From positions 202,981 through 266,980 of the forward strand of contig NZ_QFBC01000008.1 in NCBI RefSeq assembly GCF_003122325.1: DNA of 64,000 bases. Reading direction: 5' to 3'. Both the position numbers and the translations under genes were made by a program. Below the pieces are notes generated by a model. The model ran no database searches and was not told where the DNA came from. It worked only from the letters and a program-made list of their open reading frames with translations. Source of the stretch: Rhizobium album. Its GTDB lineage: Bacteria > Pseudomonadota > Alphaproteobacteria > Rhizobiales > Rhizobiaceae. Shown here piece after piece: positions 35,289 through 43,819 of this stretch (within the stretch, counting starts at the first letter, position 1; every line of letters starts with the position of its first letter).

Positions 35289-35609
35289 CAGGTCGCGGTG
35301 ACTCGGTTTTCCTGTCGGGCGAGCAGGTGTTCATGCTGAGGTAGGCGTCTGTCGCCGGCGCGCTTGCCAGCCGCAGGGCTTCGATGTAAAGCCGAGGTTG
35401 CATGATGACCCTATGCCTATTTTTTCGCGAAGCCGGCCCAAATCGAACTTCGAGCGAGCGATACGGCGCCTCCTTTACGTATCAAACACGAAAAAATCCC
35501 CATTTCGGGAACGGACTGGACAGAAACCTATTTTGACGTTTGCTAACGCGTCGGGTCAAACTATGCCGGTGCTTCGGCATGCGGATCACAGTGTGGGAAT
35601 GGCGGAGCG
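35289..35609. other. Intergenic region, promoter side of the IclR gene
   Basis: About 320 bases with no supported gene. ATGCCG (35563-35568) and CGGCAT (35575-35580) form a 6-bp hairpin with a 6-nt loop just before the IclR start. An AT-rich stretch near 35480-35550 could hold the promoter. No terminator with a T tract is evident after the LacI gene. Confidence 0.4.
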
Positions 35610-36401
35610 ATGGAGCAGGAACAGAACCAGCAGAAACTTGTCCCGGCGGTCGAACGGGCGGCTGGCATTCTCGACATCGTCGCCACCGCAAAACGGTACC
35701 TGACCGTATCGGAACTGGCGCGCGAAACCGCCCTGCCCAAGAGCACGGTACACAACCTGTGCTCGACTCTCGTCCAGCTCGGGCTTTTGATTCGCCGCCC
35801 GGACCAGACCTATCTTCTCGGTCCGCATCTTTTGAGATGGTCGAATGCCTTCGACAGGCAGACCGATGTGGCGGCGGAGTTTGCCGCCCTCTGGGACCAG
35901 CGCGACATACCGCACGAGGCTGTCGTTTCGCTGGGCATTCCGGAAAAGGGCGAGATCGTCTTTATCGCGGCGCGCCAATCGGCGGGCGGCCATCGATTTT
36001 CGGTCCGGCCGGGGCTTCGCCTTCCGGCGCCCTTCGTCGCAGCCGGCCAGGCCGTGCTGGCCCACGCATCCGATTACGAGGTGCGAAGGTTGTTCGCCGA
36101 CGGTTACCCCAAACCTCTGACCGACCGGTCGCCGGGAACCCTGGCCGAGTTGCTGGCGACGCTGGCTGACATTCGCAAGCGTGATTATACGATCGAAGAA
36201 GAACAGTGCCAGGCCGGCATCACCAGCCTGGGGGCCGTGGTACTCAATTCCCTGAACCGGCCGCTGGCGGCTGTCATGATCAGTGTTCCGGCCGAACTTT
36301 TCAGCGGCGCGGTGCGCGAAGAGCTCGCGGAAGTGCTGCTCGACATCACCCGCAGCCTGTCCAGGCGGATGGGTGCCGACCTGGACAACCGCCGCGGCTG
36401 A
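35610..36401 (+). CDS. IclR family transcriptional regulator
   Basis: A 263-residue IclR protein: HTH at VPAVERAAGILDIVATAKRY ... LPKSTVHNLCSTLVQLGLLI (residues 12-65) and effector domain from about 80. It is a close paralogue of the regulator at 37432-38283; both share RWSNAF, DVAAEFAA.WDQ, the EVR.LFADG stretch and the end RRMGADL or HRMGADL. The preceding DNA contains a small hairpin. It is convergent with the alpha/beta hydrolase (15-base gap). By analogy to BlcR of Agrobacterium, which is also IclR-type and controls lactone breakdown, it could control the hydrolase/lactonase cluster (inference). Confidence 0.92.
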   Translation: MEQEQNQQKLVPAVERAAGILDIVATAKRYLTVSELARETALPKSTVHNLCSTLVQLGLLIRRPDQTYLLGPHLLRWSNAFDRQTDVAAEFAALWDQRDIPHEAVVSLGIPEKGEIVFIAARQSAGGHRFSVRPGLRLPAPFVAAGQAVLAHASDYEVRRLFADGYPKPLTDRSPGTLAELLATLADIRKRDYTIEEEQCQAGITSLGAVVLNSLNRPLAAVMISVPAELFSGAVREELAEVLLDITRSLSRRMGADLDNRRG

Positions 36402-36416
36402 TGGAACCGCCCAGGC

Positions 36417-37286
36417 TCACGCGGCCGCAATTGCGTGGCGCATAGCCCGTCGCGACGCCGCCGATCGGACGGTGTCGATGTGGGCCTCGACCAGCTGAAA
36501 GATCTGTTCCGGATTGTCATGCTGGGGGAAATGCCCTTCGCCGTGCAGCATGACCCACTTCACCGGGCCGGAGACGACGTCGGCGATGGCGCTCAATTGC
36601 ACGGGGCTGGAAAAAGCATCTTCCATGCCTTGGATCAGCAGCAGCGGTGCTGCGACGCCTGCGAGGAGATCAAGCGCCGACCAATGCTGCATCGCATGCG
36701 ATCGGCGATGATCGGTCCAGGCGACATACAGCGCCTGCGGAGTGTCGTGATGCGCGCCCAGACGGTCGCTGAGGCCGCTTTCCCGCTCCGTGGCCGGAAG
36801 TTCGGCCGTCGCGGCTTCGAAATGGGCATCGGCGAAAGCGTAAGGCGCAATCGCGGCAATGCGGCCGGCGCGCTCGGGAAACAGGGCGGCAAAGATCAGC
36901 GCCACGGTCGCGCCGTCGCTGTGTCCGACGAAATCCGCCGTCGAAATGCCGAGCGTGGTCAGCAATGCCGGCAGGACAATGCCCGCCTCGTGGATCAGCG
37001 GATCCATGTTGTCGATGTTACCGGCGGCCGGGCTCCTGCCGCGGCCCGGTCGCGACCAGGCGATGATCCTGCGGGCGGGATCGTTTGCCAGGACATGTTG
37101 TCCGATTTCCAGCAGGGATTCCCAATTTCCCATTCCATGACTGACCAGAACCAGCGGCCTGCCGTTCTCGCGCCCGAAGGACACCACCTCGAGCAACCCT
37201 GCTGCGGTCTCGATCATCTGGCTGTTTGACACCGCCGATTGTTCACCCGGCATCGAACCGGTTTGCCCCCCGTTGAAGTCAAGCAC
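36417..37286 (-). CDS. Alpha/beta hydrolase
   Basis: A 289-residue alpha/beta-fold hydrolase. Nucleophile elbow GHSDG with Ser123, oxyanion strand LVLVSHGMGNWESLL (about 46-60), acid candidate in IQGMEDAFSSP and the catalytic histidine in LHGEGHFPQHDNPEQ. A GTG start at 37286 is supported by GGGAGG seven bases upstream; ATG at residue 24 is an alternative. No signal peptide is visible, so it is cytoplasmic. Esterase, lactonase or related activity is possible. It lies between two paralogous IclR regulators. Confidence 0.87.
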   Translation of the reverse strand: MLDFNGGQTGSMPGEQSAVSNSQMIETAAGLLEVVSFGRENGRPLVLVSHGMGNWESLLEIGQHVLANDPARRIIAWSRPGRGRSPAAGNIDNMDPLIHEAGIVLPALLTTLGISTADFVGHSDGATVALIFAALFPERAGRIAAIAPYAFADAHFEAATAELPATERESGLSDRLGAHHDTPQALYVAWTDHRRSHAMQHWSALDLLAGVAAPLLLIQGMEDAFSSPVQLSAIADVVSGPVKWVMLHGEGHFPQHDNPEQIFQLVEAHIDTVRSAASRRAMRHAIAAA

Positions 37287-37431
37287 GACAGTACCTCCCC
37301 ACGTTTTCCGTCATTGCCCCTGCCGGGCCGGCGGCTCCTCCTCCGCATGCCCGACCCCTATGAGAACGCTCCCATTGGTCGTATCATGGCACCAAACGCA
37401 GTTCTGCACCATATGGGCAGTCCCTCGATTC

Positions 37432-38283
37432 TTACCTGACGATCTCATTTTTGGGAGACTGTCCGACCCGCTGGTTGGCCGAGTGGAGCAGGCCGCTCAT
37501 GCGGCTCAAATCCGCTCCCATGCGGTGCGACAGGCGCGTGGCGATGCGCTGGACGTTGGAAATCACCCGGCCGCGGTCGCCGCTTTCCAAGGCTTCGGTC
37601 GGCAGGCTGACGGCCACGCCGGCAATCGGCCGGTTGCGCGAATCCAGAACCGACGCCCCGAAGCAGACGATGCCCTCGGCGACCTGCTGGTCGTCGCAGC
37701 TGTAGCCGCTCCTGCGGACCTCCTGCAGTTCCCCCAGCAGCACCTCGATATCCTGGACGCTTTTGGGGGTGCGACCGGGGGGCAGTCCGTCGGCGAACAG
37801 CTTTCGCACCTCGAATTCGCTCATATGGCTGAGAAATGCCTTGCCCGTCGCCGTGAACGCCGCCGGCAGGCGCATGCCGGCGCGGAACTCGATCAGCGAA
37901 TGGCTGACGTCGGAGTTTCTCGCCGCGATGTAGACCACCTCCGGCCCTTCCAGCACGGAGAGCGTGATGGTGGCACCGGGCAGTTCCGTTTCCTGGTCCC
38001 ACATGGCGGCAAATTCCGCTGCAACGTCCGATTGCGTGGTGAAGGCATTCGACCAGCGCATCACATGCGGCCCCATCTGGAACGTCTGGTCGTTGCGGCG
38101 GATGAGCAGTTCGAGGTTCACCAGCGTATGGCAAAGCGTGTGAACGCTGCTGCGGGCCAGCTTCAATTCCCGGGCCATGTCCGACAGGCTCAGAGGGCTT
38201 CTGGACCGGGCCACCAGGTCCAGAATGCGGGTTCCTCTCTCCAATGCGGGTACGTATTTCGCTTTGCTGTCCGACTGGTCCAT
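37432..38283 (-). CDS. IclR family transcriptional regulator (paralogue)
   Basis: A 283-residue IclR protein: HTH VPALERGTRILDLVARSRSP ... LARSSVHTLCHTLVNLELLI, effector domain with TATGKAFLSHMSEFEVRKLF and a C-terminal extension after HRMGADLSRMSG. It is divergent from the SCP2-like gene that opens the long catabolic cluster, so it is the best candidate for the cluster regulator. An inverted repeat at 38368-38387 lies between them. It is paralogous to the regulator at 35610. Confidence 0.92.
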   Translation of the reverse strand: MDQSDSKAKYVPALERGTRILDLVARSRSPLSLSDMARELKLARSSVHTLCHTLVNLELLIRRNDQTFQMGPHVMRWSNAFTTQSDVAAEFAAMWDQETELPGATITLSVLEGPEVVYIAARNSDVSHSLIEFRAGMRLPAAFTATGKAFLSHMSEFEVRKLFADGLPPGRTPKSVQDIEVLLGELQEVRRSGYSCDDQQVAEGIVCFGASVLDSRNRPIAGVAVSLPTEALESGDRGRVISNVQRIATRLSHRMGADLSRMSGLLHSANQRVGQSPKNEIVR

Positions 38284-38322
38284 GTAGCATTCCGAATGGA
38301 TTTTAGGGCGGCTGTTTTTCTC

Positions 38323-38387
38323 TTGACAGATGTTTAGCCCAAAGTTTAGCTTTCAGTCCAGTGAAAAGTGTTCGATATGCTGAACAC
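38323..38387 (+). promoter_or_regulatory. Promoter/operator region of the catabolic cluster
   Basis: TTGACA (38323-38328) is a consensus -35 box; the matching -10 about 16-17 bases later (TTTAGC) is weak, which would suit an activated promoter. GTGTTCgatatgctGAACAC (38368-38387) is an inverted repeat with perfect 6-bp arms, 75 bases before the first gene. It is a likely binding site for the divergent IclR regulator. Confidence 0.45.
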
Positions 38388-38461
38388 AAGACGGTTGGGA
38401 GAACGATGATCCTCTGCCATCAGGTGGACTATCGCGCCGTCGGCTTTTTGGGGAGCGACGC

Positions 38462-38851
38462 ATGGTAATGGGTGTGCGGGACTGGGCTATCCGCTTCGGT
38501 GAAACATCGGACCGAGACCAGACCATCGGCGCGATGGCGCGGTATTATACCTGCACCTTCCTGTGGGACATGGGCACCCAGAAGGTGATCGTCGAGATGG
38601 TCGACGGCAAGGTCTACCGGATCAACACCGATCCGCAGCCGCTGGACGCCTATGATTTCGCGTTGCGGGCCAGCCCCGCCACCTGGCGGGAGTTCGCCAA
38701 GCCGATCCCGGACCCGATGTATCACGGCATCTGGGCGGCGAGCTTCCGCCGCGACCTGAAGATCGAGGGCAACATCCTCGTGATGATGCAGAACCTTCGC
38801 AATTTCACCGTGCAGTTCGAACTGCTGCGCAAGGTCGGCGTCCCCGTCTGA
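38462..38851 (+). CDS. Small SCP2-like (sterol carrier / lipid-binding) protein
   Basis: A 129-residue soluble protein, first gene of the long cluster. The pattern KVIVEMVDGKVYRINTDPQP, DYDFALRASPATWREF-like segment and RRDLKIEGNILVMMQNLRNF resembles the SCP2 sterol-transfer domain (strand, hydrophobic ligand tunnel, final GxLxxEGN strand-helix). Similarity is by eye and the family assignment is tentative. Such domains bind lipids or fatty acyl compounds, which would suit a hydrophobic substrate for the downstream hydrolase. ATG 38462 follows GGGGAGCG; ATG 38468 is possible too. Confidence 0.7.
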   Translation: MVMGVRDWAIRFGETSDRDQTIGAMARYYTCTFLWDMGTQKVIVEMVDGKVYRINTDPQPLDAYDFALRASPATWREFAKPIPDPMYHGIWAASFRRDLKIEGNILVMMQNLRNFTVQFELLRKVGVPV

Positions 38852-38888
38852 CACCCGCCAACCCTATCCGCTGATTAGGAATACCGGA

Positions 38889-39737
38889 ATGGCAAAACAC
38901 TCACCCGTCATCGGCCGATACGTCACCATCGATGTCGACGGTTACGAATACAAGGTCTTCTACCTCAGGAACGGCCAGGGGATTCCGCTCGTCTGCCAGC
39001 ACACGGCCGGCTGCCACAACCATCAATGGCGCGGCCTGCTCGAAGACGAGGAGATCACCAAGCATTACGACGTGATCGCCTACGACCTGGCGCGCCACGG
39101 CAAGTCCGATCCGCCGCTCAACAAGGAATGGTGGAAGGAAGAGTATCGCCTCACGGCCAGCCACTACATGAATTTCATCGTCGCGCTCTGCGATGCGCTG
39201 GAACTCGACAAACCGATCTTCATGGGGTCGAGCTTCGGCGGCAATGTTGCGCTGCAGCTGGCGCTGCATCATCCGGACCGTTTTCGCGCCGTTATCCCTG
39301 TCGAGGCCGCCGAGCACGCGCCGGGCTTCTTCCTCGACTGGTGGCGGCATCCGCACGCCAACGCCGCACAGGTCTGCGCCAGCGGCGTCTGGGACCTGAT
39401 GGCGCCGCAGAGCCCCGACATGGATCGCTGGCTGACCTGGCATTACTATACGCAGGGCTCGGAAGTCTTCAAGGGCGACCTGTTCTTCTATTCGATCGAC
39501 CACGACCTGCGCGGCAAGCTCGGCAACATCGACACCCGCAAGTGCCCGGTGATCATGATGACCGGCACCTACGACTACCTGACGCCGCCGGAAGCGACGG
39601 AAAACACCGCCCGGCAGATCCCCGGCGGCATCTACATCGAGATGGAGGACATCGGCCACTTCCCGATGTCGGAAAACTATCCGCTGTTTGCCGTCTACCT
39701 CAAGGAAGCGCTGCGCATCATCGAGACGAGAACCTGA
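38889..39737 (+). CDS. Alpha/beta hydrolase
   Basis: A 282-residue alpha/beta hydrolase: oxyanion region IPLVCQHTAGCHNHQWRGL, nucleophile elbow GSSFGG with Ser115, acid candidate in MTGTYDYLTPPEA and histidine in MEDIGHFPMSENYP. No signal peptide. The sequence is close to 2-hydroxymuconate semialdehyde hydrolase/haloalkane-type enzymes in layout. It lies 37 bases after the SCP2-like gene and 31 before the lactonase, so these three form a degradation module acting on an ester or lactone (inference). Confidence 0.9.
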   Translation: MAKHSPVIGRYVTIDVDGYEYKVFYLRNGQGIPLVCQHTAGCHNHQWRGLLEDEEITKHYDVIAYDLARHGKSDPPLNKEWWKEEYRLTASHYMNFIVALCDALELDKPIFMGSSFGGNVALQLALHHPDRFRAVIPVEAAEHAPGFFLDWWRHPHANAAQVCASGVWDLMAPQSPDMDRWLTWHYYTQGSEVFKGDLFFYSIDHDLRGKLGNIDTRKCPVIMMTGTYDYLTPPEATENTARQIPGGIYIEMEDIGHFPMSENYPLFAVYLKEALRIIETRT

Positions 39738-39768
39738 ACCATGGCCCGGGAAAACTGAGGTTGCCGCG

Positions 39769-40704
39769 ATGAAGATCATAGAATTCGACGACAAGGGCCA
39801 TCGCGTCGAGGTGGACAGCCGCGCCGCTTCCTCGAAGGCGGCAAGCTCGTCGCTGGCGCCGCGCCCGGTGTTTTCGTCTGCCCCGGCGGAAGCACCGCGG
39901 GCGCGCAGAAAATCGTCCGGGATCGAACTGCACATGTTCCAGACCGGCATCCTGCGCACCAAGACCAAATATATCAAGATGAACCAGGGCGAAGAGACCT
40001 TCGACATCCCGGTTCCGTGGTTCCTGATCAAGCATCCGCAAGGCAACGTGGTGATCGACGGCGGCAACGCCGTGGAGGTGGCGATCGACAAGCGCGCCCA
40101 CTGGGGTTCGGTCCTCGCCGCCTACGATCCGATCATGAGCGTTTCGGAAAACTGTGTCGAGCAGCTGAAGATGGTCGACGTCGCGCCGCACACCGTGCGC
40201 TACGTGCTGCAGTCGCACCTGCACCTCGACCATACCGGCGCGGTAGGCCGCTTTCCCAAGGCGCAATATGTCGTGCAGCGGGCGGAATACGACTATGCCT
40301 TCAAGCCGCACTGGTTTTCGGCCGGCGCCTATATCCGCGCCGATTTCGACCGGCCCGGCCTCAACTGGAAATTCCTCGGCGGCGAATACACCGACCATTA
40401 CGACCTGTTTGGCGACGGCACCATCCGCATGATCTTCACTCCCGGCCATTCGCCGGGGCACCAGTCATTCCTGATCACCCTGCCGAAGACCGGTCCCGTG
40501 CTTCTGACCATCGATGCCGCCTATACGGTCGATCATTGGGAGAACAAGGCGTTGCCGGGGCTCGTCGTCTCGTCGGCGGATGCGGCCGATTCCGTCGCCA
40601 AGCTCCGGAAAATTGCCGCTGATACCGGCGCGATGGTGGTCACCGGCCACGATCCGGTGACCTGGGCCGGCTTCCGCAAGGCGCCGCACGACTTTTACGA
40701 CTGA
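39769..40704 (+). CDS. Metallo-beta-lactamase-fold lactonase (AttM/BlcC-like)
   Basis: A 311-residue metallo-hydrolase. The zinc motif HLHLDH occurs in SHLHLDHTGAVGRFPKAQY (about residues 147-160), followed by TPGHSPGHQSFL and the late TGHDPVTW. These match the N-acyl-homoserine lactonase / gamma-butyrolactonase branch (AiiA, AttM/BlcC), usually 250-270 residues; here an N-terminal extension of about 40 residues rich in alanine and serine is added. ATG 39769 follows GAGG. It could open a lactone ring for uptake-coupled catabolism or quench signals. The Fe-ADH at the cluster end parallels BlcB. Confidence 0.88.
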   Translation: MKIIEFDDKGHRVEVDSRAASSKAASSSLAPRPVFSSAPAEAPRARRKSSGIELHMFQTGILRTKTKYIKMNQGEETFDIPVPWFLIKHPQGNVVIDGGNAVEVAIDKRAHWGSVLAAYDPIMSVSENCVEQLKMVDVAPHTVRYVLQSHLHLDHTGAVGRFPKAQYVVQRAEYDYAFKPHWFSAGAYIRADFDRPGLNWKFLGGEYTDHYDLFGDGTIRMIFTPGHSPGHQSFLITLPKTGPVLLTIDAAYTVDHWENKALPGLVVSSADAADSVAKLRKIAADTGAMVVTGHDPVTWAGFRKAPHDFYD

Positions 40705-40746
40705 TTGCATGTGAAAATTGGACATACCAACCTGGAGGAGTTGAAT

Positions 40747-41913
40747 ATGCTAAAGAAATTCGCCTGCGCGGCGGCGTTCCTCGTCGCCGCCGCGATCGGG
40801 GCGCATGCCGAGGGGCTCGACGAGATCAATCCCGACGTGGCAAAGCGCCTCTACAACAAGGACATGCTCGACCCGATGCAGCCGATCGGCCCGAGCAAGT
40901 GGCGTGACTTCAAGGCGAAGAACCCGCCGCCGTGGAAGATCGGCTACGCCTCGTCCTACGCCGGCAACACCTGGCGCGCCGCCGCCATGGATGAGCTGCA
41001 GAACGTCATCGTTCCCGAGTGGAAGCAGCTCGGTCTGCTCTCCGACGTGATCATCACCCAGTCTAACCTCAACGATGCGACGCAGATCCAGCAGATCCGT
41101 CAGCTCGTCGACCAGGGCGTCGACGCGATCATCCTCTGCTGCTCCAACCCGACGGCGCTGAACGCTTCGGTCAAGTATGCCGCCGACAAGGGCGTCCCGG
41201 TCTTTTCGATGACCGGCTACCTGACCTCGGAATATGCCGTGAACTCCTCCGTCAACTATCAGGTCGGCGGCTACGAGATCGGCAAGGCGATGGTCGACCA
41301 GCTCGGCGGCAAGGGCAACGTGCTGGTGGTCGAAGGCATACCGGGCACGTCCGGCTCCGACAGCCAGAACCGCGGCGTGCTCGCCGGTCTCGCCTCCTCG
41401 CCGGACATCAAGATCGTCGGCTCGGTCGCCGGCATGTGGACCGACCAGGTGGCGCAGGGCGAAGTGCAGAAGTGGCTTGCCACCAATCCGGGCAAGCTCG
41501 ACGGCATCGTCGTGCAGTCGGCGGCGGAAATGGGCGTGCTGCGCGCCGTGCAGCAGGCCGGCCGTGGCGAAATCCCGGTCGCCATCGGCGGCGAGTTGGG
41601 CGCACTGTGCCAGTGGCGCAAGAACCCCGACTACATCAACTACTCCTTCCAGCTCTGGCCGCCGGCCGACGATATCGAGCTGATGTGGCATGTGATGATG
41701 CGCACGCTGCAGGGACAGGGCCCGAAGATCCAGTCGATCCTCGTCGACCCCGTCAAGCTGACGCATGACGATCTCAAGGCCGTCATGAACGAGGATTGCT
41801 CGGTCGATACCGCCGAATGGCTGAAGGTCGGCGCCAAGCGCTGGGGTTACGACCCGTCCTACCTCGACGACTTCTTCCTGCATCCCGCCGATCCGAAGGC
41901 CTACAAGCCCTGA
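40747..41913 (+). CDS. Sugar-type ABC substrate-binding protein
   Basis: A 388-residue periplasmic binding protein of the RbsB-like fold (Peripla_BP_4). MLKKFACAAAFLVAAAIGAHA is a signal peptide, and CCTGGAGGAG is a strong ribosome binding site. Landmarks: KIGYASSYAGNTWRAAAMDE, IRQLVDQGVDAIILCCSNPT, YQVGGYEIGKAMVDQLGGKG and NVLVVEGIPGTSGSDSQNRG. It is longer than RbsB (about 300). The ligand is not a standard sugar by any visible feature; hydrolase and lactonase neighbours suggest an ester or lactone derivative. Confidence 0.9.
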   Translation: MLKKFACAAAFLVAAAIGAHAEGLDEINPDVAKRLYNKDMLDPMQPIGPSKWRDFKAKNPPPWKIGYASSYAGNTWRAAAMDELQNVIVPEWKQLGLLSDVIITQSNLNDATQIQQIRQLVDQGVDAIILCCSNPTALNASVKYAADKGVPVFSMTGYLTSEYAVNSSVNYQVGGYEIGKAMVDQLGGKGNVLVVEGIPGTSGSDSQNRGVLAGLASSPDIKIVGSVAGMWTDQVAQGEVQKWLATNPGKLDGIVVQSAAEMGVLRAVQQAGRGEIPVAIGGELGALCQWRKNPDYINYSFQLWPPADDIELMWHVMMRTLQGQGPKIQSILVDPVKLTHDDLKAVMNEDCSVDTAEWLKVGAKRWGYDPSYLDDFFLHPADPKAYKP

Positions 41914-41920
41914 TCGCTGA

Positions 41921-41942
41921 AGGGGCCGGCTTGCCGGCCCCT
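41921..41942 (+). promoter_or_regulatory. Stable intergenic hairpin after the binding-protein gene
   Basis: AGGGGCCGGC (41921-41930) and GCCGGCCCCT (41933-41942) can pair almost completely. There is no strong T tract immediately after, so it is more likely an mRNA-stabilising or partial terminator structure that leaves binding-protein message in excess over ATPase and permease message, as in many ABC operons. Confidence 0.55.
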
Positions 41943-41995
41943 CTCATCACCATCATCGTTTTTCGCTTCGCTCTTTACGCCCCGAAGGGATCGTC

Positions 41996-43819
41996 ATGGC
42001 GTCTTCCGCCCCAGATATCGAACACGTGACAAGCCGGGAGACGATCCTCGTGCGTGGCGTGAAGAAATATTTCGGGCCGACCCGGGCGCTGGACGGCGTT
42101 TCCTTTTCTGCCCGCGCCGGCGAGATCCACGCCATCGTCGGCGGCAACGGCTGCGGCAAGAGCACGCTTGCCAAGGTGGTTTCCGGCATCCTGCCCATCG
42201 ACGGCGGCACGGTGTCGATCCTCGGCGAAACCCCGTCGACGCCGGCCGAAAGCCGGGCGCTCGGCATCTCCACCGTCTACCAGGAAGTGCTGGTCGCCGA
42301 CGAAAGCTCCGTTGTCGACAACATCTTCATGGGCGCCGACCGGCTGTTCTCAAAGACGCTGTCGCAGGAGCGCAAGGTCGCCCGCGCCGCGGAACTGATG
42401 GAGGAACTGTCCGGCGAACCCGTCGATCCGCATGCGCTGGTCGGCACGCTGCCGCTCGGCCTCAAGCAGTGGATCACCATCGCCCGCGCGCTGCTGTCCG
42501 AACCGAAAATCCTGATCCTCGACGAAAGCTCGGCGGCGCTCGACTTCGACAGCACCGAACGCCTGTTCGCCCGCATGCGGGCGCTGCGCAACCGCGGCAC
42601 GACCGTGCTGATCGTCACCCACCGCATCGCCGAACTGATCCGCATCTCCGACCGCGCCACCGTGCTGCGTGACGGACGCGACGTCGGCGTTCTGGAAAAA
42701 GCCGAGATCACCGAACGCAACCTGCTGGCGCTGATGACCGGCGAGGACCGCGGCACGAGCCATGCCGTGCACACGGCACCGCAGCCGCGCACGCCGGAGC
42801 GCGCCATGAAGGCGCGCAACCTCGCCGTCTGGCCGAATGCCCGCAGCTTCGATTTCGACCTGCGCCGCGGCGAGATCGTCGGCGTCGCCGGGCTGGACGG
42901 GCAAGGGCAGGATGCCTTCGTGCGCGTGCTTGCCGGTGTTGCGCCCGCCGCCCGCGGCCTGGTGCAGGTGGCCGACCGCAACGATGGCTGGCTGCCGGTG
43001 CGCACGCTCGGCGAGGCGGTCAAGGGCCGCATCGCCTACGTCTCGGGCGACCGCAAGCGGGAGGGCATCTTCGCCTCGCTGTCGATCTTCGAAAACATGG
43101 TGATGCCGCTCTACCGCGAAAAGAAGCGCGCCGGCATCCTCGGCATCATCGACCGCCCGACGCTGACGACGATTTTTAAACGCGAGGCCGAAAATCTCCT
43201 GATCAAGTTCGGCGCCAAGGAAGACCGCATCACCTCGCTTTCCGGCGGCAACCAGCAGAAGGTGCTGATCGGCCGCGGTTTCGCGATGCGTCCCGACGTC
43301 ATCGTGCTCAACGATCCGGCGCGCGGCATCGACGTCGGCGCCAAGACGGAGCTTTACAAGCATCTGCGCGCCTTTGCCGAAGAGGGCAGGGCGGTCGTCT
43401 ACATGTCCTCGGAAATCGAGGAGTTTCTGGGCTTTGCCACCCGCGTCATCGTCTTCCGGGACGGTGCGCCGTTCGACGCTTTCGACGGACGTGCGTTGGA
43501 AACGAAACGCGTTCTGGAAGCCATGTTCGGCCAGACCTCGGGTGAAGGTCTGGCGACCGCCCACGGGCTGACGCCGAAGCGGGCCAGGACGGAGCGGAGC
43601 GGCGGTGCACCCGAGGGCGACGGTGTTCGCGTGCAGGTTTCCGTGCCCGCAGAGATCAAGGCGACGTTGCGCTCCGGTCACGACGGCCTGTCGCCGCAGC
43701 AGGTGCCGGTCGAGCGCTTGGTGGCGACGGCCACGCCAAAGGTTGCGATGGCGCCGAAAACCATCCGCGTCGTCGAATTCGGTGCCGAAGGCCAGCCGCG
43801 CAGCGGGGCATCGCGATGA
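41996..43819 (+). CDS. Sugar-type ABC ATPase with two NBDs and unusual C-terminal extension
   Basis: A 607-residue duplicated ATPase of the RbsA family. NBD1 has Walker A GGNGCGKST (49-57), but the signature is LPLGLKQWITIARAL and Walker B ILILDESSAALD. NBD2 has a degenerate Walker A (GLDGQGQDAF), a good LSGGNQQKVLIGRGF and Walker B LNDPARGIDVGAK, where the catalytic glutamate is replaced (N-D-P). About 100 extra residues after the normal end (from about 505) are proline/alanine/lysine-rich and end KTIRVVEFGAEGQPRSGASR; I do not recognise them. The protein is translationally coupled to the permease (ATGA). Confidence 0.88.
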   Translation: MASSAPDIEHVTSRETILVRGVKKYFGPTRALDGVSFSARAGEIHAIVGGNGCGKSTLAKVVSGILPIDGGTVSILGETPSTPAESRALGISTVYQEVLVADESSVVDNIFMGADRLFSKTLSQERKVARAAELMEELSGEPVDPHALVGTLPLGLKQWITIARALLSEPKILILDESSAALDFDSTERLFARMRALRNRGTTVLIVTHRIAELIRISDRATVLRDGRDVGVLEKAEITERNLLALMTGEDRGTSHAVHTAPQPRTPERAMKARNLAVWPNARSFDFDLRRGEIVGVAGLDGQGQDAFVRVLAGVAPAARGLVQVADRNDGWLPVRTLGEAVKGRIAYVSGDRKREGIFASLSIFENMVMPLYREKKRAGILGIIDRPTLTTIFKREAENLLIKFGAKEDRITSLSGGNQQKVLIGRGFAMRPDVIVLNDPARGIDVGAKTELYKHLRAFAEEGRAVVYMSSEIEEFLGFATRVIVFRDGAPFDAFDGRALETKRVLEAMFGQTSGEGLATAHGLTPKRARTERSGGAPEGDGVRVQVSVPAEIKATLRSGHDGLSPQQVPVERLVATATPKVAMAPKTIRVVEFGAEGQPRSGASR

